From IMG/VR virus record IMGVR_UViG_3300030107_007093, positions 1-42,781 of that record: 42,781 bases of DNA; one strand, given 5' to 3'. Of the stretch, positions 1 through 6,818 are shown one piece after another. Each line of letters opens with the position of its first letter. Positions within the stretch are counted from its first letter, which is position 1. The translations under genes and the position numbers were made by a program. The stretch comes from a virus. The notes beneath the pieces were generated by a model. It had not been told where the DNA came from, did not search any database, and saw only the letters and a program-made list of their open reading frames with translations.

Positions 1-31
1 ATCTTACTTTGCGAAACTCGCAGCAGATTAA
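1..31 (+). CDS. 3' end of an unidentified upstream gene (partial)
   Basis: Reading from base 2, the frame gives SYFAKLAAD followed by TAA at 29-31, just before a strong terminator on the same strand. Only nine residues are visible, so the product cannot be named. The call rests on a stop codon placed ten bases before a + strand terminator, as expected for the last gene of a rightward operon converging on gp53. Another frame cannot be excluded. Confidence 0.35.
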   Translation, partial: SYFAKLAAD

Positions 32-40
32 CACAAGAAA

Positions 41-63
41 GGGGTCTCACGACCCCTTTTTTT
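41..63 (+). terminator. Rho-independent terminator
   Basis: A perfect 6-bp GC-rich stem (GGGGTC at 41-46, GACCCC at 51-56) with loop TCAC is followed by seven T's at 57-63. The T run lies on the + strand, so it ends transcription arriving from the left. Read from the other strand the hairpin is followed by TTTCTTG, a weaker tail that could partly serve the leftward gp53 operon. The T run ends next to the gp53 stop codon. Confidence 0.85.
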
Positions 64-727
64 ATGGCATTGTAACTCTTGTATTTTCTGTTTTTGCTAA
101 TCTATCGGTGATTCTCTGAGAGGATCTTTGATATATCATAATATCTCTCATATCATTTAAGAATTGTTGTAAATATCTTCTCCTTAAAAGATAGATAGAT
201 CTTTTTTTATCATTTTCTATTGTTTCATATTCCCAATTACTAATACCCTGAATGATTGAGTCGGAATTAGGGGTAATATAAGTATTTCCTTCATAATATG
301 ATATTGAAAAATCTTTATCTACACGTTTACCTTTAGGTAAAATTAATTTACCATCAGAATCTCTAATTTCTTTAGTTTCATAATGGTGTATATCTCCTAA
401 AGCAGCTTCATTCTTGTAAATATTAAGTACGTAATAATATAAATCTCTATTTGATAAAGGCCATTCATTTCTTACATTAATAATACCAGCAGTTATAAGG
501 ACAACCCAATCTAATTCAGAATTTCCATAAAAATCCTCTGCCACAGTATCAGGTCGGGCACCTTCCATTATTTCATACTTATCAAATACTGTAAAAACAT
601 TTTGTAAGTCATCACGGAGTTTGTTTCTTCTGAATAAGTTCTTAACTGTCAGATAACTCTGAGAAGAGAGACTATCCGATAAAAAGTTTTGATATTCTAG
701 GTTTGGTAATTCTCTAAAGTATCCCAT
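62..727 (-). CDS. 53: Baseplate wedge protein gp53
   Basis: This 221-aa protein resembles the T4-family baseplate wedge subunit gp53 (about 196 aa in T4), which joins the wedge in the late steps of baseplate assembly. Recognisable parts are the N-terminal MGYFRELPNLEYQN, the central 'EDFYGNSELDWVVLITAGI' stretch with an acidic-aromatic pattern typical of the family, and a basic C-terminal segment (RRRYLQQFLNDMRDIM). It is the last gene of a leftward operon, one base after gp48, and its stop lies against the terminator at 41-63. gp53 next to gp48 fits the T4-like baseplate gene set. The assignment comes from sequence resemblance and context. Confidence 0.8.
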   Translation of the reverse strand: MGYFRELPNLEYQNFLSDSLSSQSYLTVKNLFRRNKLRDDLQNVFTVFDKYEIMEGARPDTVAEDFYGNSELDWVVLITAGIINVRNEWPLSNRDLYYYVLNIYKNEAALGDIHHYETKEIRDSDGKLILPKGKRVDKDFSISYYEGNTYITPNSDSIIQGISNWEYETIENDKKRSIYLLRRRYLQQFLNDMRDIMIYQRSSQRITDRLAKTENTRVTMP

Positions 728-728
728 C

Positions 729-2003
729 TTAAAATCCTACTCCGTCTTCGTTGTTATCATAACCTGCATAATCCTCATTATAGATTGGTGTGAGTTCTGT
801 AAATGAAAGTGTAAGCATTGATGAAATTGGTGCACCATCTTTATATGTTGCAAATGTACCATCACCTGTATAATTGACAGCTACATTTTTAAGAGCACAT
901 ATTTTCATTCTATTTAAATAATCCTTTGCTCTGCCCATGTATTCAATTTGGAATACATTAGGTGTTCTTAATACAGTTCCACCAGAACCTTTGGGTGCCA
1001 TATTTCTCTTAAATGATTTTATTATTGTTCTTATAATTTGTGCTTCTTTTTCATAACGAGGGGTTAACTTGAAATTAAATGTAAAATTTCTAAGAGTCGG
1101 ACCAGAAAATAATATTTCTAAATTTGGATTTAGGATTTCTCCTTGGTTTCTAGCCATGAGTTGATCTAAAGTGATATTTCCACCAATAAGTGAATTAACT
1201 GCTTGTTTGGCAAAATAACTTTGTACCATATTCTGATTAGCAGAAAGTGCTCCCAAAATCCCCTGAAAACTCTTTCTTACCTCCTCTCCCTCTCCTTGTA
1301 CTGCTCCAACAGAACCCTCATAAAGTTGTGATTCTAACATATTCATTCTAGATTCACCCCAAGCAGTAGAGTTAGTATCTGCAAGTTGTGCTGGAATTGG
1401 GAGAATGACACTTCCTAATAAATCTCTAGTATCTCTTAGATTACCTTGTTCTTGAGATAAAGATTCTCTTCCTGATGAAATAAAAGAAGTTTGATTTCTT
1501 TTTGATAATTGTAGTGCAGTTCTATGAGATCTTTTATACTCAAAAACAGAAAACTTTAGAAAATCTTGAGTTCCATCTATTGTACTATAAGGGTATCGTA
1601 GATCAGATGGCATTCTCTGACTAGTCCCTGTTCTTCCATCTCTTATTTTATTTTTATCCCAAGGATTCTTCCATGCTTCACCACCACCACCCTTTTTACC
1701 ATCATCTTTCTTTTTCATCCAGTCTGGTAGACTATCAGCACTAGGAATCATATCCCCAGGTGTTTTAGGAACACCACCTGGAATCTTTTGATCAGGACTA
1801 GGCAGACCTGAGTAGTCTAATATAGATTTCTGAGAATCAATGGTTATTTCTTTTACTTCATTCTCAAGGTTGTTGTTGTTATATATTCGTTCAGCATCTC
1901 TATATGAGATACCATTCTCATCAGCGATAAGTTTTATTTGTTCTTGTATTTGTTGTCTTTCTTCTCGTGCAGCTCTTCTTTGTGATCCTGTCTTTCTTCC
2001 CAT
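729..2003 (-). CDS. 48: Baseplate tail tube cap gp48
   Basis: This 424-aa protein fits T4 gp48 (364 aa), which sits on the baseplate centre and with gp54 forms the platform for tail tube growth. Residues 1-60 are charged and helical. Residues 85-125 are a low-complexity Gly/Lys linker. The C-terminal third carries the family pattern 'LFSGPTLRNFTFNFKLTPR', followed by an IIRTIIKSFKRNM helix and a beta-rich end (LTLSFTELTPIY) of the tail-tube fold. The extra length over T4 lies mainly in the N-terminal linker. It lies between gp53 and an unknown 126-aa gene, and a late-type promoter 27 bases upstream (2030-2037) could drive it separately. gp54 shares part of this pattern, but the separate gp54-like gene at 2882 favours gp48 here. 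Confidence 0.75.
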   Translation of the reverse strand: MGRKTGSQRRAAREERQQIQEQIKLIADENGISYRDAERIYNNNNLENEVKEITIDSQKSILDYSGLPSPDQKIPGGVPKTPGDMIPSADSLPDWMKKKDDGKKGGGGEAWKNPWDKNKIRDGRTGTSQRMPSDLRYPYSTIDGTQDFLKFSVFEYKRSHRTALQLSKRNQTSFISSGRESLSQEQGNLRDTRDLLGSVILPIPAQLADTNSTAWGESRMNMLESQLYEGSVGAVQGEGEEVRKSFQGILGALSANQNMVQSYFAKQAVNSLIGGNITLDQLMARNQGEILNPNLEILFSGPTLRNFTFNFKLTPRYEKEAQIIRTIIKSFKRNMAPKGSGGTVLRTPNVFQIEYMGRAKDYLNRMKICALKNVAVNYTGDGTFATYKDGAPISSMLTLSFTELTPIYNEDYAGYDNNEDGVGF

Positions 2004-2025
2004 TTATCGACCTTAATCTATAATT

Positions 2026-2406
2026 TTAACTATTTAGTTGTCTTTTTCCAAAAGGTATCTCTCTTGCATCCGCAAGTTCTTCTGGATAGACTTCATACAA
2101 CTGACCTACGACCTCATTCCATGTATATTGTCTATAAGAACCCCAATGAAAATTAATTCCACGAAATCCCCAACGGAATAAATCAGTCACTGCAACTAAA
2201 GGATGTGCATCATATTCTATATTATTAGTTTTAGGATTATAAACAAATGTATAATATTTTCCCACATCAGGAACAGGAGTGACAGTATTATTAAGAGCTT
2301 CCATCATTTCCATCATCAAATCATCAGGGTCTTCTGTTCCCATTAGATTATCGACAACACCACGAATTCGATTATGTTTATCATCGGTAGGGTAACTAGA
2401 AGTCAT
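2026..2406 (-). CDS. Unknown 126-aa baseplate-operon protein
   Basis: No function can be named. The N-terminal 45 residues are acidic and Met-rich (DPDDLMMEMMEAL), probably a helix. The C-terminal part has a dense aromatic core, with 'YYTFVYNP', 'YDAHPLVAV' and 'GFRGINFHWGSYRQYTW', ending in a basic tail. Similar Y-D-x-x-P-L...G-x-N-x-H patterns occur in structural proteins of large tailed phages, which suggests a virion or assembly role (inference). Its start overlaps the gp4 stop by four bases (TCAT on + strand, ATGA on the coding strand), so it is probably translationally coupled to gp4. The late-type promoter of gp48 lies inside its last codons. Confidence 0.75.
   Translation of the reverse strand: MTSSYPTDDKHNRIRGVVDNLMGTEDPDDLMMEMMEALNNTVTPVPDVGKYYTFVYNPKTNNIEYDAHPLVAVTDLFRWGFRGINFHWGSYRQYTWNEVVGQLYEVYPEELADAREIPFGKRQLNS
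2030..2037 (-). promoter_or_regulatory. Late-type promoter for gp48
   Basis: On the minus strand this reads CTAAATAG, a match to the T4-type late -10 octamer (TATAAATA in T4). It lies 26 bases before the gp48 ATG and inside the 3' end of the 126-aa gene. The same octamer shape recurs before several structural genes in the window. Confidence 0.5.
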
Positions 2407-2843
2407 TTAGCTATACCTAATTCTTTTTCTGTTAATATTTTAAATTCCAATCCTCTATCTAAACAGTATTCTTCTGCTGCCTTCCATTTTGCTTGATTCT
2501 TTGCATATTCACGCACTTCATAGATATATCCTCTTGTCTTCTTTTTTTGACGTTTTGGTTCCATACATTGTCTTAGAGGCTTTACTTCAATAATCATTTT
2601 TTTAATTTTACCAGTGTTTTCTCTTACCTTAATGTAAAAGTCTGGGAAGTATCTATGAACTCTATTATCTAAGGGAGATCTATAAGGAAGAAAGAATTCT
2701 TCACTTCCCCACTCTAAAATATTCTGATTACTATCACAATATTTCATGAACTTAAGTTCCCATAAAGAACGATAAATTATGTTTTTATAGTCACCTTTAT
2801 ACTTTAATGGGTTATTAGGTCTATATCTTCCTTTATAAGACAT
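2403..2843 (-). CDS. 4: Head completion nuclease-like protein gp4
   Basis: This 146-aa protein matches T4 gp4 (150 aa, also called gp50/65), which is needed to finish DNA-filled heads before tail joining. The start MSYKGRYRPNNPLKYKGD and 'NIIYRSLWELKFMKY' are hallmarks of the family. A TnsA-like PD-(D/E)xK nuclease core is visible: Glu29 in SLWEL, Asp68 in YFPDFY, and Glu86-Val-Lys88 in IIEVKP. The motif is complete, so nuclease activity is plausible, but in-virion activity is inference. It is the first gene of the leftward operon and divergent from the gp54-like gene. A possible late promoter (2877-2884) lies 34 bases upstream. Confidence 0.85.
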   Translation of the reverse strand: MSYKGRYRPNNPLKYKGDYKNIIYRSLWELKFMKYCDSNQNILEWGSEEFFLPYRSPLDNRVHRYFPDFYIKVRENTGKIKKMIIEVKPLRQCMEPKRQKKKTRGYIYEVREYAKNQAKWKAAEEYCLDRGLEFKILTEKELGIAK

Positions 2844-2851
2844 CTAAATAC
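2844..2851 (+). promoter_or_regulatory. Late-type promoter, rightward baseplate operon
   Basis: CTAAATAC lies 30 bases before the ATG at 2882. An AAGG ribosome site at 2873-2876 follows at normal distance. With the opposite-strand octamer at 2877-2884 it forms a face-to-face pair in a 38-base gap. Confidence 0.55.
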
Positions 2852-2876
2852 TTTATAATATAAAAATAATATAAGG

Positions 2877-2884
2877 TATTTATG
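2877..2884 (-). promoter_or_regulatory. Late-type promoter, leftward gp4 operon
   Basis: On the minus strand this reads CATAAATA, 33 bases before the gp4 start codon. On the + strand the same bases include the ATG of the gp54-like gene, so the promoter of one operon overlaps the start codon of the other. Confidence is limited because the match is short. Confidence 0.4.
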
Positions 2885-3520
2885 GCAACAGTAATCCAAA
2901 AGTTCAAAATGGATGTTTTGAACAGAACTGACATTACTAAACTGTCTTTAACAAATCAATATCAGGTAAACATTTCTGGAATTACAGGAACTCTTAAAAG
3001 TTATCTTGAAAATGTTTATAGTGTGGATGCTAATTATTTAAATGGTGCCATTGGTATTATGTGTTCTGAGGCCACCTTACCTTCTAGTTCATTTGCGACT
3101 GCAGAAGTTAAAGATAATTTTCAGGGTATAAATCAACAATTTGCCCACACTCGAATGTATCTTGATAGTGATTTTACATTTTATGTTGATAGAAAATATA
3201 ATGTACTTAAATTTTTTGAAGGGTGGATGGATTATATTTCGGGAGATAATAGAGTAGATGGTATTAATGGCTTAGCATCTCAAAATTATTATCGTAGATT
3301 TAATTATCCTATGCAATCATCTGATACTGTAGGATATAAATGTGGAACACTAGCAATTGCAAAATTTGATAGAAATTTTGAACATCAAGTAGCATATGAG
3401 TTTATAAATGCATTTCCTAAAGCTATGACATCAATTCCTGTGTCTTATGGAGATGCTGATATATTAAAAGTAACTATACAATTTGCCTATGATCGTTATG
3501 TAATGGGAGGTTGGAATTAG
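2882..3520 (+). CDS. 54: gp54/gp19-family tail tube initiator-like protein
   Basis: This 212-aa protein belongs to the T4 tail-tube fold family shared by gp19 (tube) and the C-terminal part of gp54 (tube initiator on the baseplate). Visible features are the N-terminal 'FKMDVLNRTDITKLSLTNQY' segment, a central 'TLYLDSDFTFYVDRKY'-like beta region (actual: RMYLDSDFTFYVDRKYNVL), 'NYYRRFNYPMQS' and the terminal 'DILKVTIQFAYDRYVM' strand, which resembles the 'TTFDVTFAYRV' ending of gp54. It lies among baseplate genes and next to gp26, which favours gp54 over gp19, whose usual neighbours are gp18 and gp20. It is shorter than T4 gp54 (320 aa). The start is supported by AAGG five bases upstream. Confidence 0.65.
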   Translation: MATVIQKFKMDVLNRTDITKLSLTNQYQVNISGITGTLKSYLENVYSVDANYLNGAIGIMCSEATLPSSSFATAEVKDNFQGINQQFAHTRMYLDSDFTFYVDRKYNVLKFFEGWMDYISGDNRVDGINGLASQNYYRRFNYPMQSSDTVGYKCGTLAIAKFDRNFEHQVAYEFINAFPKAMTSIPVSYGDADILKVTIQFAYDRYVMGGWN

Positions 3521-3523
3521 TTG

Positions 3524-3531
3524 CTAAATAA
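3524..3531 (+). promoter_or_regulatory. Late-type promoter before gp26
   Basis: CTAAATAA in the 35-base gap between the gp54-like gene and gp26, 24 bases before the gp26 ATG. It matches the octamers before other structural genes here. Confidence 0.5.
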
Positions 3532-3555
3532 CCTTACTGAAGTGTATTAAAAATT

Positions 3556-4278
3556 ATGCCTTTACCACAAATATCTGCTCCGACTTATGAGTTGGTATTA
3601 CCATCGAGTAATAAAAAGATTAAATATAGACCTTTTTTAGTTAAGGAAGAAAAGATTCTAATCATGGCATTAGAATCGGAAGATACTAGACAAATCACTA
3701 CTTCTATAAAGACGGTGCTTTCAAATTGCATTTTGAGTAGAGGCATCAAAATTGATAAATTGGCTACTTTTGATATTGAGTATTTGTTTTTGAATGTTCG
3801 TGCCAAGTCTGTTGGTGAGACAGTAGAAGTGAATGTAACATGCCCAGATGATGGGGAAACACAGGTTGCTGTTGAAATTGATATTGATTCAATTAAAGTT
3901 AAGAAAGATCCTAAACATTCTAATATTATTAAATTAGATGAGAATTTGTCAGTGCAAATGCAATATCCATCATTAACACAGTTTATTGAATCTAATTTTG
4001 AGATTAATAGTCAAAAAAGTCAGGTGGATGAATCATTAAATGTAATTATGTCATGCATTAAGCAAGTATATAATGAGGATGAAGCATGGGATGCTACAGA
4101 ATGTACTAAGAAAGAATTGAAGGATTTTGTCGAACAGATGAACTCTAAACAATTTAAGGATGTTGAGGCATTTTTTGATACAATGCCTAAGCTTACTCAT
4201 ACTCTTAAGGTAACTAATCCTCAGACTAAAGTTGAGAATGAAGTTGTAATTGAGGGTCTTGCATCTTTTTTCAATTAG
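3556..4278 (+). CDS. 26: Baseplate hub subunit gp26
   Basis: This 240-aa protein matches the gp26 / T4 baseplate family (T4 gp26 is 208 aa), which takes part in hub assembly. Landmarks are the N-terminal 'YELVLPSSNKKIKYRPFLVKEEKILIMALES', which also resembles tail assembly chaperones, 'ILSRGIKIDKLATFDIEYLFLNVRAKS', 'VNVTCPDDGE', and the end 'VVIEGLASFFN'. The zero-frame product stops at TAG 4276-4278. The last codons contain the slippery heptamer T TTT TTC at 4266-4272, and a -1 shift there would give a 301-aa gp26-gp51 fusion ending at 4460. A late-type promoter lies 24 bases upstream. Confidence 0.8.
   Translation: MPLPQISAPTYELVLPSSNKKIKYRPFLVKEEKILIMALESEDTRQITTSIKTVLSNCILSRGIKIDKLATFDIEYLFLNVRAKSVGETVEVNVTCPDDGETQVAVEIDIDSIKVKKDPKHSNIIKLDENLSVQMQYPSLTQFIESNFEINSQKSQVDESLNVIMSCIKQVYNEDEAWDATECTKKELKDFVEQMNSKQFKDVEAFFDTMPKLTHTLKVTNPQTKVENEVVIEGLASFFN
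4252..4272 (+). promoter_or_regulatory. Programmed -1 frameshift signal (gp26 to gp51)
   Basis: T TTT TTC (4266-4272) is in the X XXY YYZ register relative to gp26 (codons TCT TTT TTC, then AAT TAG). GAGGGT at 4252-4257 is a Shine-Dalgarno-like element about nine bases upstream, the kind of spacing that stimulates -1 shifting in bacterial dnaX. After the slip, reading resumes at CAA 4272-4274 and stays open to TAA 4458-4460. The -1 frame has stops at 4227, 4233, 4239 and 4251 just upstream and no ATG or GTG near its opening. I see no strong downstream hairpin; only a short GC-rich GCCCTGGC follows, and a pseudoknot was not assessed. Confidence 0.7.
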
Positions 4279-4460
4279 CCCTGGCTCATGAAAGTTTGGA
4301 AAATTATTATAGAACAAACTTCGCCTTGATCCAGCACCATAAATATAGCTTAACAGAGTTAGAGAATATGATTCCTTGGGAAAGAGAAATTTATATTTCA
4401 CTTCTCCAACAATATATTGAAGAAGAAAATCTAAAACAAAAACAACAAAGTGGCATTTAA
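4272..4460 (+). CDS. 51: gp51-like baseplate hub assembly frame, expressed by frameshift
   Basis: This 62-codon frame reads QLALAHESLENYYRTNFALI..., then 'HHKYSLTELENMIPWEREIY' and 'ISLLQQYIEEENLKQ'. It resembles the small gp51-type ORF that follows gp26 in cyanophages and the T part of GT-type tail chaperones, with the typical 'PWEREIY' motif. It has no conventional start: the first ATG (4368) lies inside the conserved motif, and only CTG 4281 and TTG 4296 occur earlier. Expression as a C-terminal extension of gp26 through the heptamer at 4266-4272 is the best explanation. The frame ends 11 bases inside the next gene, which suggests coupling. Alternatively a non-standard start gives a free gp51 of about 55 aa. 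Confidence 0.7.
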   Translation, partial: QLALAHESLENYYRTNFALIQHHKYSLTELENMIPWEREIYISLLQQYIEEENLKQKQQSGI

Positions 4461-5808
4461 ATCGATTTTCAAAACTAAATCTTTATTACCGAAGATAACC
4501 AAAGTTTCTTCTTCAATTTTTGGTCGTCGTTCACCTGATAGTCCTATATTAACACCTTCTGGTACACCAGTTTCTGAAACATTAGTTGAAACTAATAATA
4601 TTCTTCAAGAGATACAAAAACAATTAGCTTTAGATTTTGCTTATAGAATTGCTAAAGAAGAAGAGGAAATAAAGGATATTAGAAAGACCACCGCCACTAT
4701 GAAAGGTGGTAAATTAGGTGGTGGGGAAAAAGATACTAAATTAGGTGGAGGTATTGGTAAAGTATTTCAGACTGTTACTGCTCCTGTAAGAGGTATTTTT
4801 AGTAGAATATTAGGATTTTTTGGATGGTTAGCAGCAGGGTTTGTTGTTAATAAAGGATTGAAATGGTTAGCTGCTAATCCGGGAAGAGTAGAGAAAGTTG
4901 TTGATTTTATATCTAAACATTGGGGAACAATTACAGGTTTAGTTATTGGGGGAGTAATACTCGATACTGTTCTTCGTCTTGCGGGTACCATTGCTCTCTT
5001 AAAAAGTGCTCTTGGATTACTTGGTATTGGTGTAGGTGGAAAAGCTTTAGGTGTAGCAGGTGCAGTTGCTGGTGGAAAGAAAGTTGGATTATTTACTAAA
5101 CTTTCTAGGTGGGGTGTAAAAACTACTAAGGCCGGCACTAGGTTTGGTGGAATGCCTGGTATTAACCCAATTCAACAATTCACTAGAACAAAAACTCCTT
5201 TATCCAGATTCTTACAAAGACAAAGGGTTACATCTAAGTTACTGGCACGTAATTTGAGATTACCCAAAACAAGAATAGGAGGAGGATTATTTTCTCTTTT
5301 AATGGGTGGTTTGGAGTATAAAGGTAGATTGGATGAAGGTCAAAGTCATTTACAAGCAGGGATGGGAACTGCTGGAACTATTGGTGGTGGAATGGCTGGT
5401 GCCAAAGGTGGAGCAATGGCAGGTGCTGCTATTGGTGCAATGTTTGGTGGTGTCGGTGCAGTTCCAGGAGCAGTAATTGGGGGTTTGATTGGTGGTATTG
5501 GTGGATCTTGGTTAGGTGCAAGAGCAATGGATTCAATGTCTGGGGTTAATGCAGGGAATCAATTATCTCAAAGAGAACTAAACAAACATGAAGATCTTTT
5601 CCACGATAGAGGTAATATGGGTGGTAATGTTAAGGTGATTAACGTGAATAAGATGGGAGAGGCTCCTCCTTCATTTGGTAATCCTAGTGAGGATTCTAAT
5701 GAAATGAACTTTCCTGATCCTTCACCAGAGGATAATTCTAATCCTAATATTGCATCTACTCAAAGTAATTTGGGTATATACACTAATGGCAGTTGGTCAT
5801 TTGGTTAA
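4450..5808 (+). CDS. Membrane-like tail/baseplate structural protein with FFGWL motif
   Basis: This 452-aa protein has no certain function. Residues 1-85 are basic, then a coiled segment (ETNNILQEIQKQLALDFAY) with a charged helix. Residues 105-200 hold hydrophobic helices, including 'ILGFFGWLAAGFVVNKGLKWL', 'ITGLVIGGVILDTVLRLAGTI' and a Gly-rich 'LLGIGVGGKALGVAGAVAGG'. A second glycine-zipper region ('GTIGGGMAGAKGGAMAGAAI') lies near 310-360, and the C-terminal 80 residues are polar and Asn/Pro-rich. Glycine zippers and buried helices inside a tail are typical of tape-measure or membrane-penetrating proteins, so a hub or tape-measure role (T4 gp28/gp29 position) is inferred from its place between gp26/51 and gp27. 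It starts with GTG, has no clear ribosome site and overlaps the gp51 frame. The next gene repeats its FFGWL motif. Confidence 0.75.
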   Translation: MAFKSIFKTKSLLPKITKVSSSIFGRRSPDSPILTPSGTPVSETLVETNNILQEIQKQLALDFAYRIAKEEEEIKDIRKTTATMKGGKLGGGEKDTKLGGGIGKVFQTVTAPVRGIFSRILGFFGWLAAGFVVNKGLKWLAANPGRVEKVVDFISKHWGTITGLVIGGVILDTVLRLAGTIALLKSALGLLGIGVGGKALGVAGAVAGGKKVGLFTKLSRWGVKTTKAGTRFGGMPGINPIQQFTRTKTPLSRFLQRQRVTSKLLARNLRLPKTRIGGGLFSLLMGGLEYKGRLDEGQSHLQAGMGTAGTIGGGMAGAKGGAMAGAAIGAMFGGVGAVPGAVIGGLIGGIGGSWLGARAMDSMSGVNAGNQLSQRELNKHEDLFHDRGNMGGNVKVINVNKMGEAPPSFGNPSEDSNEMNFPDPSPEDNSNPNIASTQSNLGIYTNGSWSFG

Positions 5809-5813
5809 TGTAA

Positions 5814-6797
5814 ATGGAAATTGCAGAAGTAAAAAAAGTAAAACTTAATGTTACTAATATTAAAAGTGTTCTTATTAGATCTAATAAGAAACTTAGGAAT
5901 GTGGAAAAGAAAAAAAGTTATTTAACTCGTCGTCAAGAAGAACAAGAGAAGAGGATATTATTAGAAAAGAAAATAGAGACTCCAAGAAAGAAACTTAAGA
6001 TTCCTCTTTTAGGTAAAGCACTAGGAGTTGTTAGATCTGTATGGGATAGGATAGTTAATTTCTTTGGATGGTTGTTAGCAGGATTTATTATAACCCGATT
6101 ACCACAGATTGTAGAAAACTTAAAGAGACGTTTGGCATTCATTAAACCAATTTGGGAAGGTGCCATGAAGACATTTGCTATTATTGGTAATGGTATGGGT
6201 GCGTTATTTAGTGGTATAAGCAGTCTTTTTAATTTAAATAAATCTACAAAGGATTTGCAAAAAGCAGAATCAGAGTTAAAGAATTTGAATTCAGAATTAA
6301 AAGGAATTGATCGTGCATTGGGAGGAAAGAGCTCAGAAACAGGAGAAGAATTTCCTACTCAACAGAATCAGGGAACTGATAATAATAATCAATCTTCTCA
6401 ATCTTCACCAGTGAAATGGAATAATCCTTGGGAAGGTGATACTCTTCAAAGTAATAGTGAAATAATGAGACAAGAATTATTGAAGCAGGATACTAAAATA
6501 CAACAAAAGAGTAAGAAGTTTAAAGAAAAGAAAACCAGAGAAACGATAAATCCTCGTTTAGATTCTCCATCTAAGTCGAATAGAAATTGGAGAGTTAGAA
6601 GAAAAACTGCTAAAACTGTATTGGATCAAAAAGGACCTTTAGATAAAGATATAGATAAGCCTCCAGCTGATATGGTGCTAGTAAAAGAAACTACATGGTT
6701 GGAGAGGTGGTGGCCATTTGGTAGATCTAGAAATAAAACATCTTCTAATTCTACACAAGGTAGAGGAAATAATGGTAGTGGTCCCCCTCAACAATAA
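5814..6797 (+). CDS. Structural protein with FFGWL motif, paralogous segment to preceding gene
   Basis: This 327-aa protein opens with a long basic helical region (about 1-65; 'LRNVEKKKSYLTRRQEEQEK') probably forming a coiled coil. A hydrophobic part follows, 'RIVNFFGWLLAGFIITRLPQ', then 'AFIKPIWEGAMKTFAIIGNG'. A second coiled coil lies near 140-165 (KDLQKAESELKNLNSELKGI). The C-terminal half is polar, Gln/Asn/Lys-rich and probably disordered. The FFGWLxAGF motif in a similar helical setting occurs in the preceding 452-aa protein, so the two look like diverged paralogues. Position between gp26/51 and gp27 suggests a hub or tape-measure component. Function is not recognised with certainty. Confidence 0.72.
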   Translation: MEIAEVKKVKLNVTNIKSVLIRSNKKLRNVEKKKSYLTRRQEEQEKRILLEKKIETPRKKLKIPLLGKALGVVRSVWDRIVNFFGWLLAGFIITRLPQIVENLKRRLAFIKPIWEGAMKTFAIIGNGMGALFSGISSLFNLNKSTKDLQKAESELKNLNSELKGIDRALGGKSSETGEEFPTQQNQGTDNNNQSSQSSPVKWNNPWEGDTLQSNSEIMRQELLKQDTKIQQKSKKFKEKKTRETINPRLDSPSKSNRNWRVRRKTAKTVLDQKGPLDKDIDKPPADMVLVKETTWLERWWPFGRSRNKTSSNSTQGRGNNGSGPPQQ

Positions 6798-6818
6798 AGT
6801 AGGAATTAATGTAAAATA

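Noticed and set aside
4051-4401. 116-aa frame on the minus strand across the end of gp26
   Set aside because: It lies antisense to gp26 and the gp51-like frame, which show clear family resemblance, and has no promoter, ribosome site or recognisable protein pattern.
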